From assembly GCA_023450085.1 (NCBI GenBank), contig JAEXHI010000038.1, positions 1-64,000 of the forward strand: DNA of 64,000 nucleotides, given 5' to 3'. The stretch's first letter is position 1, and each line of letters opens with the position of its first letter. The DNA comes from Bacteroidota bacterium. GTDB lineage: Bacteria; Bacteroidota; Bacteroidia; Sphingobacteriales; Sphingobacteriaceae. Positions 35,465-43,006 of the stretch are shown piece by piece. The translations under genes and the position numbers were made by a program. The notes beneath the pieces were generated by a model. The model did no database searches. It was given only the letters and a program-made list of their open reading frames with translations, and was not told the origin of the DNA.

Positions 35465-35650
35465 CTAAAATTCTTTTTCTTTTTTAAGGTTTTCTTCGTT
35501 CCTGTAGTAGTCATAAAGACTCCAGATTAATAAGATGACGCCTAAAGCTAGTAAAGGAAATTTTATCCAGTCGGCTCCATCGTTAAAGCAAATTACAGTG
35601 ATGAACAAGGCTACTACGCTCAATCTTTCTTTGTTTTCTATCGTTGTCAT
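35465..35650 (-). CDS. Small membrane protein, 61 aa, ECF operon
   Basis: Two membrane helices (about 9-22 and 28-46) and a charged C-terminus (YYRNEENLKKEKEF). It resembles in size and layout the 63-aa protein encoded upstream of the sigma gene (36800-36991). It is the last gene of the sigma operon and is followed by a terminator. Family unknown. Confidence 0.65.
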   Translation of the reverse strand: MTTIENKERLSVVALFITVICFNDGADWIKFPLLALGVILLIWSLYDYYRNEENLKKEKEF

Positions 35651-35719
35651 AATGTGCTGTTTTAAAGTTTATACTGCATTAGTATAAGGAAACAGAAAAC
35701 GTTACAACATTTTATTTTT

Positions 35720-36316
35720 TTATGAAAGCTCCTGTATTTTAGCTTTTAAATCCGCTATTGGTTTTTTGAAAATACTCCTGTTCATCCATTTTCCTAGAAT
35801 GATAATGAGTACGCCTACTGGAATAAGGATGTAAGCCTGATGGAGGAAATTGGAGTGCGTTAATACATTGTCGAAAGTTTTGTAAACAGTAAGTTGATAG
35901 CATAATAGTCCAATAGGAGCAGCAATAGGAGCTGTAATATAGCCCCATAAATTTTCTATCGCTAGTATTTTGGTAATGGCTTTTAAATTGTCTTCTAGCA
36001 CTTGTTTAGTGCTTAAGGAATAATCAATGCTAGTTTTTATTTTTCGGAACTGTACGAGAGCAAACATTCGGAAAACTTCATATAAAACAAATATTCCTAT
36101 CAGTACAATCTTTAAATCTCTTTCCGCAAAAAGTGCTAATGCCAAAATAGGTAAATCGATGATTCGAATCCATCTTAACTTCCATCTGAGTTTGAAAAGT
36201 AAATCTTGCAGAAGACTTTTAGAAGGATGGTCTAAAGTGAATTTTGAAATTAAATCATTTTGTTTTTTGGTCTGCATTTCGGACAACATTTGTTGCCATT
36301 CTTGTTGTAAGTCCAT
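35720..36316 (-). CDS. Membrane protein downstream of ECF sigma factor, putative anti-sigma
   Basis: A 198-aa protein with a charged cytoplasmic N-terminus (about 1-47) and about four helices (50-64, 68-88, 125-150, 157-176). It is encoded 1 nt after the sigma gene. A cytoplasmic N-terminal segment followed by helices, in this position, fits an anti-sigma factor that holds the sigma factor at the membrane. No zinc anti-sigma motif (HxxxCxxC) is seen, so this role is inferred from context alone. Confidence 0.6.
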   Translation of the reverse strand: MDLQQEWQQMLSEMQTKKQNDLISKFTLDHPSKSLLQDLLFKLRWKLRWIRIIDLPILALALFAERDLKIVLIGIFVLYEVFRMFALVQFRKIKTSIDYSLSTKQVLEDNLKAITKILAIENLWGYITAPIAAPIGLLCYQLTVYKTFDNVLTHSNFLHQAYILIPVGVLIIILGKWMNRSIFKKPIADLKAKIQELS

Positions 36317-36317
36317 T

Positions 36318-36800
36318 TTATTTTTGAGTTAAAATAATAGTCAATTGTTGTTTAATACGATGAAGTTTAACGGTGGTGTTGCCTTTGGATAATCCCGTCA
36401 TTTCGCTGATTTCACTATTGTCGAAGCCGTCAAGATGTAGCATAATGATACTTCGGTCTATTTCTGCCAATTGTTTAATGGCACGATATAAAAAATCGGC
36501 TCTTTCTGAGAGTTCTGCTGGTTCAAAAGCAATATTTTCTTGTAAAGTGGTGCTCTCTTTGATTTGATTAGCTTTTTTACGCTTATTTAGAAAGGTGAGT
36601 GCCACATTTAAGCTAATTCGGTATAGCCAAGTTGAAAATTTTGCTTTGCCTTCAAATCTTGAATAAGCACTCCAACTTTGCAGTACAATTTCCTGATAAA
36701 GGTCTTTACGGTCCTCAAAATCATCAGCATATAAGTTGACCACTTTGAGGATAATTCCTTTATGTTCTTCAATTTTTTGGAGATAAGCTTTCTCGGTCAT
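36318..36800 (-). CDS. ECF-type RNA polymerase sigma factor
   Basis: A 160-aa sigma-70 family protein with region 2 (DLYQEIVLQSWSAYSRFEGKAKFSTWLYRISLN) and region 4 (IIMLHLDGFDNSEISEMTGLSKGNTTVKLHRIKQQL). No region 1 or 3 is present, so it is an extracytoplasmic-function sigma factor. Its ATG overlaps the stop of the upstream 63-aa gene (TAATG), and the putative anti-sigma gene follows 1 nt later. Only the close genes in this operon are obvious partners. Confidence 0.92.
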   Translation of the reverse strand: MTEKAYLQKIEEHKGIILKVVNLYADDFEDRKDLYQEIVLQSWSAYSRFEGKAKFSTWLYRISLNVALTFLNKRKKANQIKESTTLQENIAFEPAELSERADFLYRAIKQLAEIDRSIIMLHLDGFDNSEISEMTGLSKGNTTVKLHRIKQQLTIILTQK

Positions 36801-36991
36801 TATTTCTTAGCCTTTGAAATTCTATGGGCTTTAAATTCATGGTATAGTTGAACCACTACAATGATAAATGAAATAGTTGCGATTGCCAACATTGGATATT
36901 TCAATATTGGAGGCATTTCTATAGTAGAAAGGATAAGGATAAGAAATGCTGTTAAAGCAATTTTGCTGGGTTTTTTCTCTGCTGTGCTCAT
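36800..36991 (-). CDS. Small membrane protein, 63 aa, first gene of ECF operon
   Basis: Basic N-terminus (MSTAEKKPSKIALT) and two membrane helices (about 10-24 and 33-50), then a basic tail (HEFKAHRISKAKK). Its stop overlaps the sigma factor start by one base. An inverted repeat AACTGT-N9-ACAGTT at 36997-37017 lies just upstream of its ATG and may be part of the operon's control region. Family unknown. Confidence 0.65.
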   Translation of the reverse strand: MSTAEKKPSKIALTAFLILILSTIEMPPILKYPMLAIATISFIIVVVQLYHEFKAHRISKAKK

Positions 36992-37059
36992 GTTGAAACT
37001 GTTTAATTTGTACAGTTAGTAAGCAAAGGGGCTAAAAAATTACAGCGAATGAAAAAAAA

Positions 37060-37150
37060 CTTTGCGCCACTTTGCGAAACCTTCCAAAACCTTTGCGGTT
37101 AAAATTATTTATCGCAAAGAAAAGAAAGAGTGACGCTAAGAACGCAAAGA
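37060..37150. repeat. TTTGCG-family palindrome, copy 1
   Basis: CTTTGCG motifs at about 37060-37066, 37070-37076 and 37091-37097 face CGCAAAG at 37113-37119 and CGCTAAGAACGCAAAGA at 37134-37150. A closely related element lies at 42842-42928. It sits between the ECF operon promoter and the 3' end of the hexosaminidase gene. Confidence 0.75.
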
Positions 37151-37179
37151 TTTTTTCCGCTATGGTAGCTTAGTATCGA

Positions 37180-38853
37180 TTAATTCGCAGCAGGGCTAAG
37201 GTATCTTTGGCTATAAGTAATTCCCATTAAATCATAGCGTTTAAACTGCGTTTTTAGCCTATTTAAAAAGTCTGCATAATTCTTTTGCTCTTTTTGCGAC
37301 CATTGGATTTCGCTTAGCGCATCCATTCTTGGGAATAGCATATATTCAACTTTGGCTGGATTGGCAATATATTCCGACCATAAATTGCCCTGAGCGCCCC
37401 AAATGTATTTTGCTTGTTCCGCATTTAATTCTGCTGGTACAGGTTCATAGTTGTAAACTGTTTCAAGCGGTAAGAATTTATTGGCAGCCAAACTATCCTC
37501 TTTCATGAATTGCTTATGGTTAAGGTATAGTTTTTCTTCAGGACTCATTACAACCTTTTGTTTTACTTTTGCTGCGGCAATACCGCCTTTTTCTCCTCGC
37601 CAGCTCATTACTACCGCATTAGGAGCAAGGCCACCATCTAAAATTTCGTCCCAGCCAATAATGGTTTTACCCTTGCTGTTCACAAATTTCTCAATACGAT
37701 GGATAAAATAGCTCTGTAGAGCCACTTCGTCTTTGATACCTTTCTCCTTCATGATTTTTTGGGTCTCGGCAGATTGTTTCCACCATACTTTTGAAGCTTC
37801 ATCGCCGCCAATATGGATATATGGAGAAGGGAATAAATCCATCACTTCGGTGAGCACATCTTCTAAAAAGGAGAAAGTTTTATCATTAGGCTGAAAAACA
37901 TTGTTGTATTTGTTCATCATTCCCCAAGTTTCGGCCACTTTGTAAGGCTTGTTAGGTTCAGTACCAAACTCAGGATAGGCAGCTAAAGCAGCCATGCTAT
38001 GTGCTGGCATTTCAATTTCTGGGATAATAGTGATGTATCTATCTGCAGCATACTTAATCACCTCTTTAATTTCCTCTTGCGTATAATAACCACCATGACG
38101 AATGCCATCTGTTTTAATTACCGCATTGGCGGGAGTAATTTTAACGTCGTTGGGTAAAACCTGATATTTAATATTTTCATTTCCTTTTCCAGGCCACAAG
38201 CCAATAATACTTCCATTGCGCCAAGCCCCAATTTCAGTCAATTTTGGATACTTCTTGATTTCTATACGCCATCCGTGGTCATCAGTTAAATGCCAGTGGA
38301 AATAGTTCATTTTACGCATCGCCAAGTAATCGATGTACTTTTTCACGAAGTCTACATCAAAAAAATGACGGCTTACATCCAAGTGCATTCCGCGATAAGC
38401 GAAGCGTGGATAATCAGTAACTGCTACAACTGGTATGGTTAAAGTGCTTGCTTTGGTAGTAGGCAATAATTGGATTAAGGTTTGGATACCGTAAAAAACT
38501 CCAGGATTTGAAGTGCCCGTGAGCGAGATATTTTGTGAAGAAACACCTAATACATAAGCATTGTCAAATTTGCTTAGACTAGTATTAACACTTAAAGAAA
38601 TGTAATTTTCTGTAGGTTTAATAGAGGTAATGGTCAATTTAAATTGAAGATACTTTTCAAGATAGTCATTAAAGAAAACAGCTGCATTTCTAAGGGAATC
38701 GTTCTCGATAACAATTCTTGTTTGTGTGTTAATGCTGAAACCTTTTTGTTGAGGTTCTGCTTTTAAAAATACGGGCTTAGGAATAATGTTCACCTGTGCT
38801 ATGGCACATACGCAGATTAAAGACATTAATGCTGTTAATACGATTCTCTTCAT
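37180..38853 (-). CDS. Beta-N-acetylhexosaminidase, GH20
   Basis: A 557-aa exported glycoside hydrolase family 20 enzyme, which removes terminal GlcNAc/GalNAc from glycans or chitin oligomers. The signal peptide is about residues 1-20. A GH20b domain follows, then the TIM barrel with RGMHLDVSRHFF, HWHLTDDHGWRIEI and the catalytic Asp-Glu pair in HIGGDEASKVWW. I start it at ATG 38853; an in-frame TTG six bases upstream overlaps the -7 box. The transcript seems to have almost no leader. Confidence 0.95.
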   Translation of the reverse strand: MKRIVLTALMSLICVCAIAQVNIIPKPVFLKAEPQQKGFSINTQTRIVIENDSLRNAAVFFNDYLEKYLQFKLTITSIKPTENYISLSVNTSLSKFDNAYVLGVSSQNISLTGTSNPGVFYGIQTLIQLLPTTKASTLTIPVVAVTDYPRFAYRGMHLDVSRHFFDVDFVKKYIDYLAMRKMNYFHWHLTDDHGWRIEIKKYPKLTEIGAWRNGSIIGLWPGKGNENIKYQVLPNDVKITPANAVIKTDGIRHGGYYTQEEIKEVIKYAADRYITIIPEIEMPAHSMAALAAYPEFGTEPNKPYKVAETWGMMNKYNNVFQPNDKTFSFLEDVLTEVMDLFPSPYIHIGGDEASKVWWKQSAETQKIMKEKGIKDEVALQSYFIHRIEKFVNSKGKTIIGWDEILDGGLAPNAVVMSWRGEKGGIAAAKVKQKVVMSPEEKLYLNHKQFMKEDSLAANKFLPLETVYNYEPVPAELNAEQAKYIWGAQGNLWSEYIANPAKVEYMLFPRMDALSEIQWSQKEQKNYADFLNRLKTQFKRYDLMGITYSQRYLSPAAN

Positions 38854-38856
38854 ATT

Positions 38857-38886
38857 CAAAAATAGTATTTATTTATAACTCTACAA
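38857..38886 (-). promoter_or_regulatory. Promoter of the hexosaminidase gene
   Basis: TTG (38886-38884), 19-nt spacer, TATTTTTG (38864-38857): a perfect Bacteroidetes -33/-7 pair. The box ends 3 nt before the ATG, so transcription should start at or next to the start codon. Confidence 0.7.
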
Positions 38887-38973
38887 TCGTTATTTGAATG
38901 TTTTTGAGTTTTTATGCGGTTTTATGCGTAATTTGTTGCGGCCTATTTTATAATGGAACCATTTTGAAACAAC

Positions 38974-39007
38974 GCAAAAAAAATGGAGCAATTTTTATTT
39001 GCTCCAT
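38974..39007 (-). terminator. Terminator of the S41 peptidase gene
   Basis: ATGGAGCAA (38983-38991) and TTGCTCCAT (38999-39007) form a 9-bp stem; the minus strand continues into eight T residues. It begins 9 nt after the stop codon of the S41 gene. Confidence 0.88.
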
Positions 39008-39016
39008 ATACAATGA

Positions 39017-40435
39017 TTATTTGTTAGTTAACACGTTTTCCGTGAATTTAATCCACTCGCTACTCTTTACCGTATTGTCTATATAATAATCTGGTTGCAG
39101 ACCAATATCATCTACTACCATTCCTGGTATGCGATAGCTTTTAGATAAACCATAATACAATTCAAAATCGGCACAAGGGAACTTAATGATATGAACATTT
39201 GAAATATCCAACATGCCAAAAGTAGTTACTCCAAATAATTTTACTTTTTGACTTTGCTTTGCGGCCAGTAAAAATTGTTCGGTAGTACTACCATTACCTT
39301 CATTGATTAAAACGCCCACACGTTTAGGATAGGTGTAAATGCTATCTTGCTTGCTAATACTTACAGGTTGCCCAGAAAGACTTACGAATTTTCCTAAAGA
39401 TTGTTCCAGTACATCGTAATATCCTTTAAAACGTTTTCTCGAAGCTTCATCAAAATCTGGATTGTTAGCTAAATCTATCATCCTTTGGTTGTTCAATTTG
39501 GTAGATAGAAACTCAACTCCAACATTACGTACAGGATTGGTATATAAAAAAGGAAGAATTTCCCTGAAACTTGCATCACTGCCGCCGCCATTATTTCTTA
39601 CATCGATAATTAAGTTGGGAGTACTTGAGATAAGTGCTTTGTTGGTTTTAATGACACTGTCGATAGACTTCTTTTCGCTAATCTCAAACGAAGGAATACG
39701 AAGAACTAAGGTGTTTGCATTTAGTTTCTCCATAAAAGGCTTTTGGCTTTTTAGCAGTTTAATGTTGAGCTCGGTGTCAGGGTCGTTTTGCAGGATAGGG
39801 AAGGTTCTGGTAAAATCAAATCTTCCAATTTGTAAACGATTTAGACCTTCTAGATTGATTTTGGTAAAGTTTTCACCATCTTTATTTTTAAGGTAGTATA
39901 CGCCACCTTTCTCGTCGAATTTCGTTTTTAGCTCTTTAGCTTTCCAATTGTCGGCGGTAGTTTCAATAATAAAGCCAACATACTTGTCGCCCATTTTTTT
40001 GATTCCAATTTTGTAGGGTTCTGAAAACCATATCCCTTCAAAACCTGGCTCTTTTTTAGTACTAAGGTATTTTTCAAATTGTTTGATGTCGACGTTTACG
40101 ATTTCTAAAGCCTCTGTATTCTTTTTAACAATGTTTGAGCTATCTACGCCATTAAAACTCACCCCAATATGGCCCTGTCTAAAAAACCTTACCCATTGAT
40201 TTAAAATTTGTGCACACTCTTTATTACTCGGAAGGTTTTTGATTTTCTCGAGGTAAGACTTATTGTGTAGTTCATATAAATCTTTTCCTTTTTTAGATAC
40301 GATGTACTGAAATCCTGCATCATTTTCTTCGAAAGTTTTTTTCATCCAAAGAAAGCTGGTTTCGCAGTTACAGTTTTGGGCATTTACGCTATTAGCAACG
40401 AATAGTACGATTAAAAATAAGTATAATTTTTTCAT
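39017..40435 (-). CDS. Exported S41 family peptidase
   Basis: A 472-aa protein with a signal peptide (about 1-19, ending VNA). The C-terminal half is a tail-specific-protease domain: LIIDVRNNGGGSD, then GVLINEGNGSTTEQFLLAAKQ with the likely catalytic Ser in GST, and the closing DIGLQPD. No PDZ domain is obvious. The mature N-terminus is Cys-rich (NCNCET). It stands alone between terminators and probably digests peptides in the periplasm. Confidence 0.85.
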   Translation of the reverse strand: MKKLYLFLIVLFVANSVNAQNCNCETSFLWMKKTFEENDAGFQYIVSKKGKDLYELHNKSYLEKIKNLPSNKECAQILNQWVRFFRQGHIGVSFNGVDSSNIVKKNTEALEIVNVDIKQFEKYLSTKKEPGFEGIWFSEPYKIGIKKMGDKYVGFIIETTADNWKAKELKTKFDEKGGVYYLKNKDGENFTKINLEGLNRLQIGRFDFTRTFPILQNDPDTELNIKLLKSQKPFMEKLNANTLVLRIPSFEISEKKSIDSVIKTNKALISSTPNLIIDVRNNGGGSDASFREILPFLYTNPVRNVGVEFLSTKLNNQRMIDLANNPDFDEASRKRFKGYYDVLEQSLGKFVSLSGQPVSISKQDSIYTYPKRVGVLINEGNGSTTEQFLLAAKQSQKVKLFGVTTFGMLDISNVHIIKFPCADFELYYGLSKSYRIPGMVVDDIGLQPDYYIDNTVKSSEWIKFTENVLTNK

Positions 40436-40484
40436 GATTTAATTGAGAAGCTGCGAATATAAGCACAGTTGATGTTGGATGGGC

Positions 40485-40518
40485 AAAAAAAATCCCGATA
40501 ACTTTCGCTATCGGGATT
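40485..40518 (-). terminator. Terminator of rpsA
   Basis: AATCCCGATA (40491-40500) and TATCGGGATT (40509-40518) form a perfect 10-bp stem; the minus strand continues into a run of eight T residues. It lies 25 nt after the rpsA stop codon. Confidence 0.92.
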
Positions 40519-40542
40519 TAATATTATGGGTTGGTTAAAGAA

Positions 40543-42474
40543 TTAGCCTTTAGCTTTTTTCTCTTCACCTTCCATTTGAGATTTCAATTGAGCCAATACA
40601 TCAAGGTCACCTAATGTTGATTTCTCTACTGAATCTTTCACTTTTTTCACTGCTGAGCTAGCTGCTTTAGCTTCTTTTTTCTTAGCTGCTTTTTCTTCAC
40701 TTACAGCTTCTGCTTTAGCTTCTTCCCAGATACGAGCGTGAGAAACTACGATACGTTTAGCATCTTTGTTGAATTCAATGATTTTGAAATCAGCAGTTTC
40801 TTCAGCTTTCAAAGTAGTACCATCTTCTTTAGCCATATGTTTTGTAGGAACAAAACCTTCAACGCCATATGGTAATGCAATTACAGCACCTTTGTCGGTT
40901 ACTTTAATTACAGTTCCTTGGTGAATTGAATCTAAAGTGAAGATTGTTTCGAAAGTATCCCAAGGGTTTTCTTCCAATTGTTTGTGACCTAAAGATAATT
41001 TGCGGTTGTCAACATCAAGTTCTAAAACTACAACATCTAAAGTATCACCAACTTTGGTAAACTCGTTAGGATGGTTGATTTTTTTGCTCCAAGATAGGTC
41101 AGAAATGTGGATTAATCCGTCAATTCCTTCTTCAATTTCAACAAATACACCAAAGTTAGTCATGTTTTTAACAACAGCTTGGTGTTTGCTTCCAACTGGA
41201 TATCTTTCAGCAACATTTTGCCAAGGATCTTGAGTTAATTGTTTAATACCCAAGCTCATTTTGCGCTCATCTCTGTCTAAAGTTAATACTTCAGCTTCGA
41301 TTTCGTCACCAACTTTCAAGAACTCTTGAGGAGAACGTAAGTTTTGTGACCAGCTCATTTCTGAAACGTGGATTAAACCTTCAACACCAGGGATGATTTC
41401 TAAGAAAGCACCGTAATCTGCAACAGTTACGATTTTACCTTTTACTTTAGAACCAACTTGGATTGCAGTGTCTAAATTCTCCCAAGGGTGAGCAGTTAAT
41501 TGTTTCAAGCCTAAAGCGATACGTTTTTTCTCATCGTCAAAGTCTAAAACAACCACGTTGATTTTTTGGTCTAATGCCAATACTTCTTTTGGATGCTCTA
41601 TGCGGCCCCAAGAAATATCAGTGATGTGCAATAAACCATCTACGCCACCAAGATCGATGAATACACCGAAATCAGTGATATTTTTAACAGTACCTTCAAG
41701 TACTTGTCCTTTTTCTAATTTAGAAACGATTTCTGATTTTTGTGATTCTAAATCGTCCTCAATCAATACTTTGTGTGATACTACCACGTTTTTGAACTCA
41801 TGGTTAATTTTAACCACTTTGAATTCCATAGTTTTACCTACGTAAACATCGTAATCACGGATTGGTTTGATGTCGATTTGAGAACCAGGTAAGAAGGCCT
41901 CAACACCCATGATGTCAACGATAAGACCACCTTTAGTACGGCTCTTAACAAAACCGTTGATGATAGTGTCGTTATCAAGTGCTTCGTTGATAAGCTCCCA
42001 AGAACGTTGGGTTTTAGCTCTCTTACGAGATAAGATTAATTGGCCATTAGCATCTTCAGGTGCTTCTACAAACACGTCAACTTTATCGCCAATTTTCAAT
42101 TCAGGTAGATCTCTGAACTCAGAAGCAGAAACTAAACCGTCAGATTTGAAACCTACGTTTAATACTACGTCTTTGTTGTTGATAGATACTACAGTACCAG
42201 AGATGATCTCACCTTGGTTGATTTGATTGAAAGTATCGGTATACATTGCTTCAAACTTTTTACGGTCTTCGTCATTGTAGTTACCAAAAACTTTGTCGTC
42301 TGCATCCCAGTCAAAATCTTGATCTGGAGTTGCCAATTGTGATTTGATCTGTTCGATCGATACCGAATCAGCTTCTGACTCGATAGTTTCTTTTTGGTTC
42401 AAACGGGCGTCTGCACCTTGCAATTCGGCTGTTTTAGCCTCTAGTTCTTTTTCTGCTACTTGTTTTTTAGCCAT
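40543..42474 (-). CDS. rpsA: 30S ribosomal protein S1
   Basis: A 643-aa protein with six S1 RNA-binding repeats, starting at about residues 92, 177, 260, 345, 432 and 519. The central ones carry the classic TDFGVFIDLGGVDGLLHITDIS pattern, and the sixth is degenerate (GAVIALPYGVEGFVPTKHM). A Lys/Ala/Glu-rich tail ends the protein. S1 binds mRNA during initiation; in Bacteroidetes, where Shine-Dalgarno sites are weak, it is thought to be especially important. It has a good promoter and a GGAG site about 12 nt before the ATG. Confidence 0.96.
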   Translation of the reverse strand: MAKKQVAEKELEAKTAELQGADARLNQKETIESEADSVSIEQIKSQLATPDQDFDWDADDKVFGNYNDEDRKKFEAMYTDTFNQINQGEIISGTVVSINNKDVVLNVGFKSDGLVSASEFRDLPELKIGDKVDVFVEAPEDANGQLILSRKRAKTQRSWELINEALDNDTIINGFVKSRTKGGLIVDIMGVEAFLPGSQIDIKPIRDYDVYVGKTMEFKVVKINHEFKNVVVSHKVLIEDDLESQKSEIVSKLEKGQVLEGTVKNITDFGVFIDLGGVDGLLHITDISWGRIEHPKEVLALDQKINVVVLDFDDEKKRIALGLKQLTAHPWENLDTAIQVGSKVKGKIVTVADYGAFLEIIPGVEGLIHVSEMSWSQNLRSPQEFLKVGDEIEAEVLTLDRDERKMSLGIKQLTQDPWQNVAERYPVGSKHQAVVKNMTNFGVFVEIEEGIDGLIHISDLSWSKKINHPNEFTKVGDTLDVVVLELDVDNRKLSLGHKQLEENPWDTFETIFTLDSIHQGTVIKVTDKGAVIALPYGVEGFVPTKHMAKEDGTTLKAEETADFKIIEFNKDAKRIVVSHARIWEEAKAEAVSEEKAAKKKEAKAASSAVKKVKDSVEKSTLGDLDVLAQLKSQMEGEEKKAKG

Positions 42475-42494
42475 TAATTAATTATCTCCTTTTT

Positions 42495-42540
42495 CCCTGT
42501 TTAGGGACGGCAAAGGTACGCATAATTTTAAAAAACCAAA
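42495..42540 (-). promoter_or_regulatory. rpsA promoter and leader hairpin
   Basis: TTTG (42540-42537), 18-nt spacer, TACCTTTG (42518-42511) on the minus strand. The start is near 42506. The first bases of the leader form CCCT-GTTT-AGGG (42495-42506), a small hairpin at the very 5' end that could be a site for S1 autocontrol or simply stabilise the mRNA. Confidence 0.65.
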
Positions 42541-42725
42541 ACTATTTTGAAATAAATATGGCTGATATTTAATGGATTAAATTTTGCTTTTAGGGTTTTT
42601 TGGTCTTTTGTTTAATCTGCCGCTCTAAGCTTATCTAAAGATATATTCTTTTTTGGAAAATCACGGCGGTAGCTCGTGGCAATTACAGCCCCGCTATCCG
42701 CTACAATCTTTTATTCCCTTGCTAT

Positions 42726-42774
42726 AAACCTCGTAGGTTTCCCTTTCTCCATGTCCAATAAACCTACGAGGTTT
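42726..42774. repeat. AAACCT-family palindrome, copy 1
   Basis: AAACCTCGTAGGTTT (42726-42740) is perfectly matched in inverse by AAACCTACGAGGTTT (42760-42774). Each arm is itself nearly a palindrome, so hairpins within arms can compete with pairing between arms. Confidence 0.88.
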
Positions 42775-42841
42775 TTCCCTTCGCATAAAAGTATTTTCGC
42801 TGCTATCGGGTTTGATAACCTAAAACTGTACACAACATCAA

Positions 42842-42928
42842 CTTTGCGTTCTTTGCGTAGCTCTTATTTTTCTTCGCGGTTATTTTGTCACCGCAAAGGA
42901 TTTGTAACGAGCCGCTAAGAACGCAAAG
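42842..42928. repeat. TTTGCG-family palindrome, copy 2
   Basis: CTTTGCGTTCTTTGCG (42842-42857) is matched in inverse by CGCTAAGAACGCAAAG (42913-42928) at 15 of 16 positions. A nested pair CTTCGCGGT / ACCGCAAAG lies inside. Related to 37060-37150. Confidence 0.88.
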
Positions 42929-42943
42929 ATTTGCCCTTGCCAT

Positions 42944-42994
42944 AAACCTTACAGGTTTTTCCTATGCTCCATTCCCATTAAACCTGCAAGGTTT
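42944..42994. repeat. AAACCT-family palindrome, copy 2
   Basis: AAACCTTACAGGTTT (42944-42958) and AAACCTGCAAGGTTT (42980-42994) match in inverse at 14 of 15 positions. It ends 12 nt before the pyc stop codon and, read on the minus strand, is the first structure after pyc. Confidence 0.85.
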
Positions 42995-43006
42995 TTCAAA
43001 ACCGCT

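Larger units (their letters stand above)
42541..43006. other. Gene-free region between pyc and rpsA, with three stacked palindromes
   Basis: No gene is seen. From 42726 on, the region holds an AAACCT palindrome (42726-42774), a TTTGCG palindrome (42842-42928) and a second AAACCT palindrome (42944-42994). The two outer elements are of one family and bracket the inner one. The remaining 42541-42725 has no feature I can support. Confidence 0.6.

Noticed and set aside
42726..42994. Insertion sequence or MITE with terminal repeats
   Set aside because: No transposase gene and no clear target-site duplication seen; kept as palindromic repeats only.
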